Of a stretch of 64,000 nucleotides of DNA, positions 11,301-23,510 are shown one piece after another (the stretch's first letter is position 1; every line of letters begins with the position of its first letter). A program made the position numbers and the translations under genes. This DNA comes from Loxodes magnus (lineage: Eukaryota; Ciliophora; Karyorelictea; Loxodida; Loxodidae), in contig CAMPDV010000453.1 in the NCBI GenBank assembly GCA_946699065.1, positions 1 to 64,000 on the forward strand. Reading direction: 5' to 3'. The notes below the pieces were generated by a model. It saw only the letters and a program-made list of their open reading frames with translations, ran no database searches and was not told the origin of the DNA.

Positions 11301-12665
11301 ATTATCTGTTCACTTTCTCTTTCATTTTTACATTTAATATTGCGTTTAGCTGGAGGAATTTAAATTCCATCTTTTTCATGTTTTCTTTTGCAAGAACTTG
11401 ATTATTTAATAACAGTGCGATTCTAGTTTTCAATGTAATTAATGTTTGCTTAGCTCATTTAATCTTTTTATCAAGGCTTGGTTTTTAGATCAAATAATTC
11501 TTTCATTAATTACTTATTAATTTCTTATTATTTTCTTAAGTTTTACTCAAACTTTTAATTGTTACAAATGAAGTTAAATATTAGCTAATGATAGAATTAG
11601 TGGAGTTTTATATAATTCTCATCAAGCAAACTTGTCTAGCAAAATTGATTATATTATTCAATTTTTATTGTACTAGATGAAGCATTTGAACATTAAACTT
11701 TAACTTATATTTTTTATCCTAACTTATATTGTCTGTTTAAGTTTGACTAATTTTATGTGAATTTACTTCCGTTTAAGTTTGCCTTTCAACTTGAATTATT
11801 TTTTGTATTTGTAACTGATAAGTATAAATGATTGTATTATTTTCTAATTCTCTTTGTTTTTATATTAATATATCTTAAATGATATTTTATTTTCATGGTA
11901 AATCTGTTTTATACATCATATATTACTTATTTCCATTTTAATATTGCTTTTCTAATTCCTTACTCAAATATAAAATTTAATTCTTTAGCATTAAACACTA
12001 ATCAGTAGATAATTGATTTAAATATTAATAATTTTATAATTAAGCTTCAGTGCTTATTTTTTATTAATAAGCTTCTTAAAGTTCTTGTTAGATATGCTTT
12101 AATGCTTATTCTTATTATTTATATAATTCAATTTAAACTTGCAGGAAGTTTATTAATTTATGGGTTAGTATATCACTAGATTATAAATTTTTTTGTGTTT
12201 ATTTATGACTTTTAACTAATTCTGTTTAAGTAAATTATTCATTACTAAGAGTTTATTCAATATATTTCTTTATTTCATCTGTTTAAATTAACTTTTCTTT
12301 TGAGCTATCATAATTTGTTTATATTGATTATTCATTTCTTCCAGAAATACTTATACCAGTCTAGACAATTTAATTAATAAGGCAAATTCAGGAATTTGCT
12401 TAAACTTCTTTATCTAAAAATTATATTTAATTTGTTGCAAAATTTAACTGCTTAGACCTTATTTTTAATTATTATTACTCTTATAGATCTAACATTAGCA
12501 TCTAATTTTCATTTTTGATTTCCTTGATTTTCTTAGTAATTTTATTTATATAAGTATTATACTATTCAAAGGTTGCTTCATAAGAACTTTTCATGACTTA
12601 AATATTTTGATTATTCTATGTAAGAATAGTGTTTAGTTTTTCTAAAGAATTGTTATTATATATAA
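11293..12665 (-). CDS. Long coiled-coil protein, interrupted gene segment
   Basis: One frame stays open for about 450 codons under TAA/TAG=Gln, TGA=Trp. The product is Gln/Glu/Lys-rich with heptad-like spacing throughout (LNQLSTDQCLMLKNQILYL, LSKELEKQYQ, QRELENNTII), typical of a cytoskeletal or basal-body coiled coil. It has no recognisable catalytic motif. Its upstream end is cut by the family B element at 12.67 kb and its downstream end by the F element at 11.29 kb. Similar coil sequence appears beyond both insertions (13111-13239 and 10085-10510). No start or stop codon lies in this segment. Either the gene is dead or the insertions are removed from the expressed genome. Confidence 0.6.
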
Positions 12666-12669
12666 AAAA

Positions 12670-13110
12670 TATAAAATGGATGTCGGCCGCGTCAGACAAA
12701 TTAGTAAGTAATCTGGTGCAGAGTATATTGCATTGCGAGTAATCTCACACTAGATGCCACCACGAAGAATGGTGGATAAGCTCCGTTGAGACATACCTAA
12801 CTTACCCCGAGGGTTCTCTCTAGCAGTATGAAAGTTTGACTGACGGACCTTCTAATTACCGACTTAATAACTATCTCTTATTTGAACCTTATTCAAGAAG
12901 ACTGAAGCAATTTATTCAAGATTTAAGAATAATTTTTAATGAGAATGTTCCCCATTTGGAGAAGCTGACATGACTCTTCGGACCTCTAGAATTTTAACAA
13001 GAAACATGAGAACATTTTTCTTAATATTAAATATTAATATTGAAAGAACTGCGCGCCAATGAGGTGCTACGCGCTCTATAATCATTTTATTCATTTGTTT
13101 ATTTATCTGT
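12670..13110 (+). mobile_element. SINE-like element, family B, copy 1
   Basis: Nearly identical to 38305-38732 and, inverted, to 61585-62012. It starts ATATAAAATGGATGTC and ends with the hairpin 13045-13077 (AGAAC...GCTCT) and an AT tail. The body includes 'gtaatctggtgca', 'tggataagctccgttgagac' and 'agaaccctc' type segments that look structured rather than coding. It lies antisense inside the coiled-coil gene. Confidence 0.85.
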
Positions 13111-13239
13111 TAATTTTTATATTTTAATCTTGAGTTCTTTTACTTCATTTAGAAGTATTTCATTTTATTTTTCAACTTAAAGAGTATCTTAAATATTCAT
13201 AATATTATTTACTGCTTTTAACTGGTTAGAGAATGAATT
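13111..13239 (-). pseudogene. Coiled-coil ORF fragment upstream of B insertion
   Basis: Minus-strand reading gives LQVEKQNEILLNEVKELK and related coil text up to the edge of the family B element. It is in the same style as the ORF at 11293-12665. It probably is the next upstream piece of that gene, bounded above by the LINE L3. Confidence 0.45.
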
Positions 13240-13276
13240 ATCAAAAGTATCTTACTATGTAGAGGATACTTTTGAT
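13240..13276. repeat. Perfect 12-bp inverted repeat
   Basis: ATCAAAAGTATC, a 13-base loop, then GATACTTTTGAT. It lies at the probable downstream edge of the minus-strand LINE L3, where other elements here carry a terminal hairpin, so it may be that LINE's 3' hairpin. Confidence 0.6.
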
Positions 13277-15050
13277 ACGAGTGTTGAGACTGAGGTACCA
13301 ATGTAGTTTTTTTTATCTTTAAATATATTTTTGAATCTTTAGAATTCTTGTTAGTTAATTTCCAGTTCTTAAGGAATTTCGAAGTAATTTTAACGGAATT
13401 CGAAGGATCTTGCTAACTGGAGATTAACTACAACTATTTAGTAAATCTCTTAACAAGTTTATAATATGCTTTACGGAATTGAGTTGAAATGAATCAGGAT
13501 AAATTTTTAGAAAGTAGTCGAGCATCTACCTATGCTTATTTAATTAGATAGCAGTTCTTTATTTTTAGGTAAAGAAGATTAGTCAAGATTTTAATCCCGC
13601 AATATTTAGAAATCATTCATTTTTTTATATTTACAATTTATTTAAAGAGTTATTTCCTATAGCTTCCTCTATGTATGGAATATAATCGCTTCCATAACCA
13701 AAATCTTGATTATAAAGAATTTTATTGTTATAGATGCATTATAAGGAGTGATTCTTTTCTAAATTGTTAATTTGCTCAAAATTCATGCTTGGGTTTTACG
13801 ACATTCTAAAATTCTTGACTCCAGATGTTTTTAATATGAAATATTTTCTTATATCCAATGACCCAAATACTTAAATTCCTTCACTTTCTCTATTACTATA
13901 CCATTTATCGTGATTATCTATTATTTTTGTCATGCATTACCATTTCATACCATTCATTTTGTTTTGTCCGCAATTTATAAATTATTTCGTTATGATCATT
14001 ATTATAGTATATCAGTCATATCATCTAGTTAATCTGGATGAACTAATGGTACAATATCATCAGCATATGCTAGGGTGCCTATACATCTTACTTCTGTTCC
14101 CAATTCCGTTTCAGTCTGCATTTTAATACCAACTTCTTTTTCCTTTAGTTCATTCAATAACTAATTTAATATTATATTGAATAATCTCCGAGGACCAGAC
14201 ACATCCTATTTTACACCGTTTTAAGTTTCAAATTATTCAGAGATAAGATAATTTATTTCTAATCTTATTCTCTCCTCTTTATATATGTTGATCGAAAATT
14301 ATTATTCCTTAAGGTACTTAGATCTTATTCAGTATTTTTCAAAAATTTGATAAAATTACTGAATCAAATGCTTTTTAAATATTTATAAAAATGACGATAG
14401 TCTCTTGATTGATATAATAAAGTCATTCAAGTATTGTTCTTAGATAGAATATTTATTGAGAGCATAATTTACCTACTTTAAATCCGTAATACAATTCATC
14501 ATCACATCTTTACAAGTAAGGATTTGATTATTAAATAGTCAGAGATCTATGATTTTCAAAAGGAGACTTATAAGTGATATGGGAAATTAGTTAAAAGGAT
14601 CATATGTGTTTGTTTTTTGTTAGCTATATAAAGTAGGATTCTTTAATCTGTTTTGGTATTTTTCTGAATGAAAAAATCTTTAAATTTATTTTGCAGAAAT
14701 ATTTATATTAGACTCTAATCAGGTTAAAATTAGCAATATTTAATTTTAATTGGTCTTGAAGTTTTCATTAGTTAACTTGGTATAGACACATTTCTATATA
14801 TTATTTTAGTAATTTTAATTTATAAAATATTATGGCATTTCATTATTTAATTAAATGATAAAATTTAAATATTTAGAAAATTTTGATATCTTTCAGGTTT
14901 ATCAGTCATAAAGTAGATACTTTTGTTTCGTGCACTTTTAAATACATTTTCATCATTATTTTTTATTTCTTTTAAACTAAAAATAGTATTCTGAAAAAGT
15001 TTCTCTTAACTTTTCAGATCTGATTTAAAAAATTAATATTGTATACAAAA
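13277..15050 (-). mobile_element. LINE reverse transcriptase region, L3
   Basis: On the minus strand: a YGFKVG block (about 14490), IVIFINIQKAFDSV (motif A, about 14370), GVKQDVSGPRRLFNIIL (motif B position, about 14200) and LAYADDIVPL (motif C, about 14060). The YADD box is intact. Downstream sequence to about 13300 is compatible with the C-terminal part. It belongs to a different lineage from L1/L7. No endonuclease domain was found upstream, so it is 5'-truncated or broken. Confidence 0.75.
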
Positions 15051-15066
15051 TCTTAATATTCGAAAA

Positions 15067-16110
15067 ATGTCTCTTCTTACAAGGATTCATCTCAGTCAAA
15101 CTTTGAATAACAAACAATGCTTTAAGACCTCAAATTTATGCAATAAGAAATTTTTTAAAGACAAGTATAAAAGCTTGAGTTTTTTATAATATTTAAGAAC
15201 ATTGGAACTTATTTATGAGTGCCTTTAACTAAACAAAATGTGCAAACTAAGAATAAATTTAGAAGTTTGATGAGTGCTGAAAAGATTTATAGTCTTAAAG
15301 AAAAATTGAAGATTATGTTTGATAATTCGAAAGAAACAATGGAGTTATACTGCTTTAGTTAGTGACAAGGTTGCTTGTAAAGCTTTCGAAATGTTTAACT
15401 TTAAACTAAAGTGTGATCCTTAACTTTATGAATAAAATTAATTAACGATTCTAAAATACGCTTAATCTTAAATAATAAAGAAGAATATTTAATTAGTAAA
15501 TCATATAAAGATTTTATTAATTAAATTACCTATTATATCGATTTCTAACCTATTATTGAAGAATCTTTCGTTTTTTCCAAAAATGGAGAAAATAAACAGC
15601 TAAGAATAGAGTACAGTGATATAAAATAAGAAAGAAACCACTTTAGGAACACAGCTTTTAGAAAATAATTAAAATAAATAATCTAAGTAAAAAAAGAAGA
15701 ATAATTAATATATAAATTTAAACTAGAAATAATAAATTAAGTCTTTAAAAAGAATTTTCAAATACAAATCAGGAGAAATTCCTTAAGCATACAATTCATA
15801 GTTTAAAGATAAAGCTTGTTAATAATAAACTAAAATAAATTAAGATAAAAAAATAATAAGCAAAATCTAATTCACTATAGACTATTTAAGAAAAGAGAAC
15901 CTTGCTAAAACAAATTTGAATTATTTAGAAAGTTTAATATTCTAAATCAATTAAATGAAATAAACTCTTGAAATCCTAAAAAACAAAAGTTATAGTAATA
16001 AAGAAGGTAAAATTTGAAAAGAAAAAATTATTAAAGCGAAAAATAATTCTAAAACAAACCAAAAAGATGTAAAAGGGACTTACTTAAAAAAGTATAACAT
16101 AACATAATTT
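15067..16110 (+). CDS. Unrecognised coding-like ORF
   Basis: Starts MSLLTRIHLSQTLNNKQ and, after a frame change, continues for about 270 codons (KFRSLMSAEKIYSLKEKLKI, IIEESFVFSKNGENKQ). Codon-level texture is protein-like under TAA/TAG=Gln but I recognise no domain. It lies tail-to-tail with the zinc-knuckle element at 16.1 kb and next to LINE L3, so it could be part of an element. The frame change may be a mini-intron or a break. Confidence 0.4.
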
Positions 16111-16114
16111 ATTA

Positions 16115-16690
16115 AAGTGATTTCTCCTTTTTTTAGTTAATCACAAAATCAGAGTTTGTAAAAGTTTTTTCTTATCAGAAATTTTCGATGCTATCTGGTT
16201 TTTCCGGATCGTAAATTCTTATAAATTGCCTATTTTGTCCTAATGCTACTGCTTGGAAATCAAATCCTACTTATCAACTCTCAAATTGTCTCAGTGCATG
16301 TATAATCTTTGGAGTTTCTACGTAAGGTTAAATATTTTTTTAATATTTCTTCCGTTTGGTGTGCAATAGATCTTAAATAGATTTTTGATTCCTCTTTTTG
16401 TTTCATAATATTATTTTCTTTTGAATTGATAGCATTGGCTTACCTTATGTCCGTGTTTTTTACAGTATCAACATCTTTTTTCTATTTTCTAATAGGAGAA
16501 GGACGGATTCTGCCTTCCTCTTGATTCTGAATCCGATCGTAAATTAAGTTGAATTTGCTCAAGTTAATTGATTCTCTGGTCATACTTTTGTCTGAAATTC
16601 CATTCGATTTGATTAATTTATTTTTCCACCTCTTAAGAAGATGTCTGTTAGTTTTATTTTTTCTAAGGATTTTATTCATTTAACAAATTG
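16115..16690 (-). mobile_element. ORF1-only zinc-knuckle element (unit a)
   Basis: Minus-strand protein reading: Gln-rich coil (WNFRQKYDQRINQLEQIQLN), a Ser/Arg stretch, then CWYCKKHGHKVSQC at about 16470-16430, a perfect C-x2-C-x4-H-x4-C zinc knuckle whose Trp is TGA. After it comes YCTPNGRNIKKI, similar to the post-knuckle motif of units c, d and g. No reverse transcriptase lies beside it. The standard-code ORF at 16482-16679 is a shadow in another frame. Confidence 0.7.
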
Positions 16691-16699
16691 TTAATTGTT

Positions 16700-18734
16700 G
16701 GTATTAGAGATTAGGTATTTATTTAAGATCTTAAACTTCTTTTGTTATCTTCTAATTTTACAATAGAATCAGATAAAATTATTTTAAAGGTCTGGTTAAT
16801 TATTAGGATTTGTTAAAGAAGCTTAATAATTTTAGTGCCGTTTTATAATTCTAAAATAGGTAGAAATCTTTAGCTAGTGATGTAGTAAGTCAATCAGAAA
16901 CGTCAGAAGAGTTGCATGCTTTTAAAAATTTTATTCTTAATATTTATAATTATTAATTGATGAAAATTAAAAAAATAAGCTTTTGAGAAAGTGTTTAAAA
17001 ATTAAATAGGATAAACATTTTGAAAAAATATAGATTACATCCTAATTCCTCCAATTTTTTAATAAAAGAATGAAAACTTAAATGTTTTACAAAAATAAAA
17101 AAATAAAAAACCTTTTAAATATAAAAAATAATTTTATATATGTTACTATGAAGAAAAGTAATATAATAAAATCTTAATCATATTTTTGAAATGATATTTC
17201 AAAAATATTACTATTACGATTTATTGATATTATGTTGAACAATGTAAACATGCAATTTATAGAATAAGGAATCTACACTGTAACAAGTTTTGAATCTTCA
17301 TCTTTAAATTACTTAACAAAAAAATAACATTTTTTCTATCACTTTTTTATCTAAAGTTTTCGGTTATTATTTTTTTAAATAGCGCGAAACTAGATAAGTT
17401 TTGCGCAAAAAAAATGATAAACTTTTTCCAGTGTTAAATGATTTAAAAAATCAAAACCCTTAGTTATTTCTTCGGCATAGTGTACACTTGATTTATAAAT
17501 TTGCTAAGGGTCATATTTTTGCTATCAAGTATATTTAATACTTGCCTATCTATTTGTGCTTATAAAGGAGAACTTTACTTGTAGAAAATGATTTATTTTA
17601 TTAAGGTTATTTTAATTAAGCAAATTTTTAATTATTCAAGACAAAAGATATTTTTTAATAATATCTTAAAAAATTTTAGTTAGTAAATATATATTTTATT
17701 AATGTCCTATATAATAATTTTATGATTAAGCTTAACATTATGCAAAAAAGATTTATTTAGAATTAAAATTAATTATACTTAAGTTAGAATGGGTTTTTTT
17801 CTTTTTATTTTAATATATATTAAATTTTTAAAATAATTACAGAGTTAAATTTTTTTCAGTTTTTTTTACTCAAAATAAATCTGAATATTTACAAGCTTAC
17901 CTCTTTTAACTTTTTTTTAGGGTTCGATTTGGTTTTCTTATGATTTTCTTTTTAAATTTCTTATTATTATTTTTTTATGCCAATTTTTCAAAAATTTATG
18001 CAATTTTACAAAATTAATTTATATTTTTCATAAATTAATATAACTTTTGTGTTTTTGTCATTTTTTACATTTATTCAAAATTTAATTTTTTAATTTTATT
18101 TTGATCTTTTTAAAATAAAAATTGATTTAACCGTTAATACAAGAATAATAGTGTTCTTCATCTAAAGTATAACCTTTATGTTAAATTATTGCTTTCATTT
18201 TATATATAATTTGTTAAATCGATGCTTAATTTTATTAACTTTATTCTCGTTAATTAAATTTTTTAAAGAAATTAATTATCTTAAATGTTTTTAATTTTCG
18301 ATAAATTTTGCTCTATTTACTTTGCTATATAAATAGTTATTATGATATATTCTCCTACTTATAGTAATGCTGATTTTCTAGCATTGTTAGTTTATTAGTT
18401 ATGTTAAAAGTTTAAATTATTGTATTTTCAATTTTTATCATTTTTCAAATCTTAAGTTTATTATTCAAAATCGATTAAATTGTTTAAATTTATTTCTTAA
18501 TCATGCATATTCTTTTCGCTAATATATTATATTTGATAAATTTCAAAAATAAGAAGGACTATTTATTTCTCTTTTATAATTTTCTCAATTTTAATTATTA
18601 AGGATGATAAAATTGTTTCTTATCACTCTTATTATTATTCTAAATTAAATCTAAGCAATTATCACATATTCATTATTTTAAGTTGACTAAGAATCATACT
18701 TTTATATTTTCTATTAATAATAATATACTTAAAT
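16700..18734. other. Long AT-rich stretch, nothing recognised
   Basis: About 2 kb of A/T-rich, low-complexity sequence with homopolymer runs. I see no conserved motif, hairpin tail or coding texture on either strand. Confidence 0.5.
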
Positions 18735-19545
18735 GTTAAGAGTTTAGCTTCCTCTGGTTTTTCAACCAGATATCAGCTGTCATTTGTTTTACGTGGATGA
18801 ATACCACGACCTTTTTTTATTTGTGGTAGGTTACTACTAATAACTAAATTCATTTCTCGATAAAATTTTCATCTTATAGATTCCATTTTCTGTTGTTCAG
18901 AGTTTATTTAGACTTTTTCATGTTACTTGTTGCATCTCTTATTCTTAGTTGTTTTCAAACTCAAAATGCAGTAAATATGGTAGATGTAATTGCAGTAGTA
19001 ACAGTTTTTGATCGGATTTTTCTGACTTTGCTTCTAAAAATTTTTTTTTCCAATTTCTTTATTCGATTTTGTAAATTTATATCTGGTTTTTCTTTTTATT
19101 ATTTTTCTTAATTAATTAATTTAGTTAAGTCTTTTTCTATAACCATATTTTATTATGGAATAACTATCGATTGTGATTATTCATAAAGTTATTGTTCTGT
19201 TACTAAGTTATTTTAGATTAATTGATGACCTAGTATTAATAATTCATTATTTTAGTCGTCAATATTTTTCATTAGTTCTCTGATTTTTTCTCCTTAATTG
19301 TAGATTGTTTCTTTATAATTATAGATTACTTTTTACATTTGGCCTAATTTATTTTATAATTTTTTGTCAATTTCATTTTAAAGTTTATCTATCTTTGCAG
19401 TTCCAATCATAACTTTACTTTCTGATGAGGAATTCGAATTCTCTTGTTTTTATTGATTTTTCTCTATTTCTTTTGCTGCTTTTCTTTTAAATTTCTAAGT
19501 TACTTCTTTGAGAGACGGACAGATTATTCCATTTTATTTTGAAAT
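18735..19545 (-). mobile_element. ORF1-only zinc-knuckle element (unit b)
   Basis: Starts MEQSVRLSKKQLRN at 19532, homologous to MGQSIRISKKQIRN of unit e. A coiled coil follows (IYNQGEKIRELMKNI, NNELLILGHQLIQNNLVTEQ), again paralleling unit e. Near 18980 the sequence CYYCNYIYHIYC resembles a CCHC knuckle with a shorter last spacing. The 3' part holds two hairpins (CGTGG...CCACG and CTGGTTGAAAAACCAG, near 18770-18820). The plus-strand ORF at 18893-19111 is its shadow. Confidence 0.65.
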
Positions 19546-19879
19546 TTAATAATTTAAAACATTCTAAAATTAATTTAAAAATTTTATGAATATTTTTATT
19601 AAAAAAATGGTTTTAAATGTAAAAAATAGTGAGCATTATTTAGAAAATTATAATAGAATAAATAAAAAATAATAATAATAAATAGAAAATCCAGAAAACT
19701 AATTTTTAAGATTATATAACCCAAACTCTTGATGCTAATTAAATTCATTCATAGCAATTCTATACAAGTTAGATAAATTTAAAGCTAGATTCTTAGAACA
19801 TTAATATAATTTTTTATCTTTTGTAATATTAGTTTTTTAAAATTAACATTTTTATACAATTTTATTTTTTATACTCAAA

Positions 19880-22500
19880 TCTTAGATTATTAACCTTTTA
19901 AGAAATTCTATCTTTAATTTCATTGGTTTTATTTAAAGTCTTTAAAAAAGTTTTTTTTATCTTCTTTTTATTTCTTTTTTAATTTAAATATTCTTCCAAA
20001 TTTATTAGTTCGTTTTTTAACTCTTCTTATTTAACTAAAAAACAATCATCTTCATTTTTATAAGTAAATGTAGTTTTTCATATTTACTTACCTATTTTTA
20101 CAAATGTTATAATTATTAGACTATGTAATGTTGTTAATAACTCCATAATTATAGAAACATTTACTATTTTGACTGTTTATTATTCTAAAGTTTTAATTAT
20201 TGAATTATTTCTGTAAAGTTATTTTTTAATTCACATATTGATTTTTTAATTCATTTTCAAATTAAATTCTCTAAGCAAAGTTTTTTGTTATTTTTTATAA
20301 AAGTTCTTTAAATTTTTTTAATTGCAAAAGCTATTATTTTTTACTCTTGAAATAGCTAATTAAGTTTAGCCTGTATTTAACTCTTTTTTGCTAATATTAA
20401 TGAATCATTTTTTTAATAATTTTTCCTTAACATTATTAATAGTTTTTGCAAAGGATAAAATTAAACGAAATTATTTTCTATAATATTAAATGTCATCAAG
20501 TGTAAATCTATGTTTTACAGGAAAAATTGATATTACATTATTAAATTATTAATTTTAATTTTTTAAATTTAGTTAATTATTTTATACCTTTATAATATTC
20601 AAATTCTATTAATAAACATAATGGTAATTAATGTTAAAACTATTCTTTATCGTATCAAATAATATCTCTTACGAAACATGTGGCTCCATTTATCAATCCA
20701 GATTTTTCATTTAAATTTTCAGTTAGCATAGTTCACGCGTTAACACTTAAAAATAAACATTTTTCAAGTTCTTATAATTATTTTCAATAATTCATTTAAA
20801 TTTTGCCTTAATCTTCAGATTCGATACAAAAATAGGTTTATTTAAACTTTATAAAATTTTTAAATTATGAGATTATGTTTCTTTTCTCATACTAAAATCA
20901 CAAGTTTAATTTTAAAATTCTTATAAACTAAGTATTCTAAAAACTTTCTTATAAATAGTTATATTATCAATTTCACCATTTCTTATCTTATTAATATTTG
21001 TTATAAAAATTTAATCCTTTTATCGTAGTTATTATTCTAAAAATACTACACCATTTATTATTTTTAATTAATTAATCTTTCTATATCTTTCTTCTTTGTT
21101 TTTTAATTTTATTTTCTTGAGAATAAAGGTTTACCTTAATTGGAGGTAATTGAGCGAAATCTCCTTCATATATTATGCGAAAACCTCTTTAATCTTTTTC
21201 ATTTTCATTTATTTATTATAATCTTTTATCAATTTAAAATCATTATAAAGTACTTATTTCATCTGATATTATTCAGTTTATATATTTTAATTAATCTTAT
21301 TTCTGTTTAATTACTTTTTATGTTAAATCTTTAAATTTAAAAATTATTAGCAGGTTAAGTAAAGTATATAAAGTAACTCCGTCAATTACTTTTGAAGCTT
21401 ACCAATTGTTGCATATTTTATATGTTCATTCTTCATTAAAATTTATTCTATTTATTTAATTGAAAAAGATTATCCAGTACCAGCAGATCCTAGTAATAAT
21501 AATAACACTAAATTTTATTTTATATGCATTTTTAAATATATTATATCGTAAGCTATTAACTTTCTTATAATGTTATTATGTCTTCTAGTTGAAATCAAGT
21601 TTACTTTTATTTATTTTCTTTTCTATTTTTAAATTCAATTTTAAGCATTTTTTCGTAATCATATTATGTTTTACTCTTTTACTTATTTTGAAAATTTCAA
21701 ATTTTAAAATTCAGAAAAAATTAAAAAAATTTCTTAATTTATCTATTTTTATTTGCTATTATCTTCTTCTACTTCTTTTCAACTATTGTTAAATATTTTC
21801 TATAAAAATATTAATATTATAGTTAAAAATAAATATTGAAAATTTAACTTAATTTTTATAAACTACTCACTATTTTCATATAAACTTCATAATTACATTT
21901 TTTATTCTTAAGTAAAATTGCTGTTTTCATATAAATTTTAACAATCTTATAGTTTTCAGGCTTTATATAATAAGATATTGGAGCTATTTAACTTTTAGTA
22001 TTTAAATCTTTATTATTTTTCTTAAATATATGACATAGGTAGCACTATTATTTATCAAAATGCTTTTTCTTTATACTATTTTTTATTTGAAAGTTTATAC
22101 AAAACTCGTAACATGACATTGTTCTAAATTTGGAAATTTTCTAGCATATTTAAATTAAGCAGGTATATATTAAATTTACATTCTTTAAGCATAATAATCT
22201 ATTATTGCTTTATTTAAAATTAAAATTAATATCAATTTAGTTATAATCGTGTGTAGTTTAATTATTGTTACAACTCATGCATTTTCCTCGTTTTATAAAC
22301 TAATTTATTTTGTGTTTTCTCAATTTAGTTTTATTATTTAGTGAGAGCATCCATAATTTTTCTTAAATCTAATTTTGTATTATTTCTGGAATACTATAAT
22401 CTTTTTACTAACTCTATTTAATTAAGTTCTATTTAAAAATTTATTAAAAGTGCTAATTTTCTTTTAACTAAATGCTATTGCCATGTTTATGCTTTTCGTT
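19880..22500 (-). pseudogene. PIF1-family DNA helicase relic
   Basis: Minus-strand motifs in PIF1 order: LLLLGSAGTG (Walker A region, about 21490), IISDEISTL (Walker B, about 21265), YEGDFAQLPPIK (about 21150), ENLNEKSGLINGATCF (about 20700) and LNTGQTQLAISRVKNN (about 20350). An N-terminal Cys/His-rich part lies at 22.0-22.3 kb and a coil tail (KQEELKNELINLEEYLNQ) near 20.0 kb. PIF1 helicases unwind DNA; besides the host gene, they occur in Helitrons and other large mobile elements. I cannot assign which. The copy looks broken in several places and is treated as a fossil. Confidence 0.7.
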
Positions 22501-22538
22501 TTTCAACTTAAATAAATATTATTCTATATAATTTTAAG

Positions 22539-22895
22539 ATGGAGGCTTCCAAACTTTAGCTTGCTTTAGTGGGTAGAACCTCCGAAGGAACTTAAGCCAT
22601 AATCGAAAGATGAAGAAAAGGATAGTTTCATCAGAGATTGGGGAATTAAGTACCTATGATCGATTATGTCTTCCATTGCTTTGACTTATCCTCGGAACCT
22701 TAAAAAAGAATGATCTTTGGCTGTGGCGACCTGAAATATGATTTGGGGTTACATGTGAATAGTTTTTTGGTAGTTTCAAGAGATGTAACCTGCCCTGACT
22801 CAATTTTCAAAATGTATTAATTTATGAATATTGATCATTTAAACAGTGGCTAACCTAATAATGGTAGAACCACTTTAATTAATGATATAAATGTT
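22539..22895 (+). mobile_element. SINE-like element, family F, copy 2
   Basis: Starts AAGATGGAGGC and ends in the hairpin AGTGG...AATGG...CCACT (22845-22874) with TTAATTAATGA. The middle (about 22630-22700: 'catcagagattggggaa', 'aagtacc', 'tgtcttcc', 'ttgctttg') matches a module found twice in each family C element, although C ends in the other hairpin type. It sits just upstream of the PIF1 relic. Confidence 0.75.
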
Positions 22896-23239
22896 TAATT
22901 TTCTTATTTAATTAAAAGTTACAATTGGCTCTTATTATAGTTTAGATGTTAAAAAGGTAGCATATTATTTTAATTACTCTTAGTTAAAAATATATATTAT
23001 ATTTACTATTAAATATTTTTATTACTATTATTTTCAATTACTAATTCAGTTTTTATTATTTTTAATCGAAATCTCCATTTAAATTATTATTTTTCTGCTC
23101 TATTTTTCTAATATTTATCATTACATTTATGTTTCTACACTAATTATAAAATATTAAATAAATCTTTATCTTAAACCTAAATATCATTAAAATAATCTAA
23201 GCATGTATTTTATTTTAATTTTATTATTATAAAATTAAA
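22896..23239. other. AT-rich stretch, nothing recognised
   Basis: A/T-rich sequence between the F element tail and the ORF at 23240; no feature seen. Confidence 0.4.
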
Positions 23240-23510
23240 ATGGCTCCTAAGAAAAAAAGGAAAGAACAAAAAGTATATAGACTAATAAAATTCGCTTATT
23301 GAAATTTATCCCTTGAAGTGGCGAATAAATAACTTTTGCAATAATTCTAAGATTTAAATTAACGAATCAATCCTCTAGCCTATACTTTTCAACAAATATA
23401 AAATGAAATTCAATTATTAAAAACGGAAATTAACACTAAGGCTTCAATGTCGTAAGTTAATTAAGAACTGGAAAAACTGAATAAAAAATAGAAATTAATA
23501 AGATGATCAA
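23240..23510 (+). CDS. Small basic coiled-coil ORF (MAPKKKRK...)
   Basis: Starts MAPKKKRKEQK, which resembles the classic SV40-type nuclear localisation signal, after an 'aaaATGG' context seen at the 5' ends of several elements here. It continues with YWNLSLEVANKQLLQQF, FQQIQNEIQLLKTEINTKAS and NQELEKLNKKQK, about 90 codons with one TGA as Trp, then meets the zinc-knuckle unit c. It may be the remains of another ORF1-type element into which unit c inserted. Function not recognised. Confidence 0.45.

Noticed and set aside
16700-18734. Replication origin or regulatory role for the long AT-rich stretch
   Set aside because: Only base composition supports it, and most of the window is equally AT-rich.
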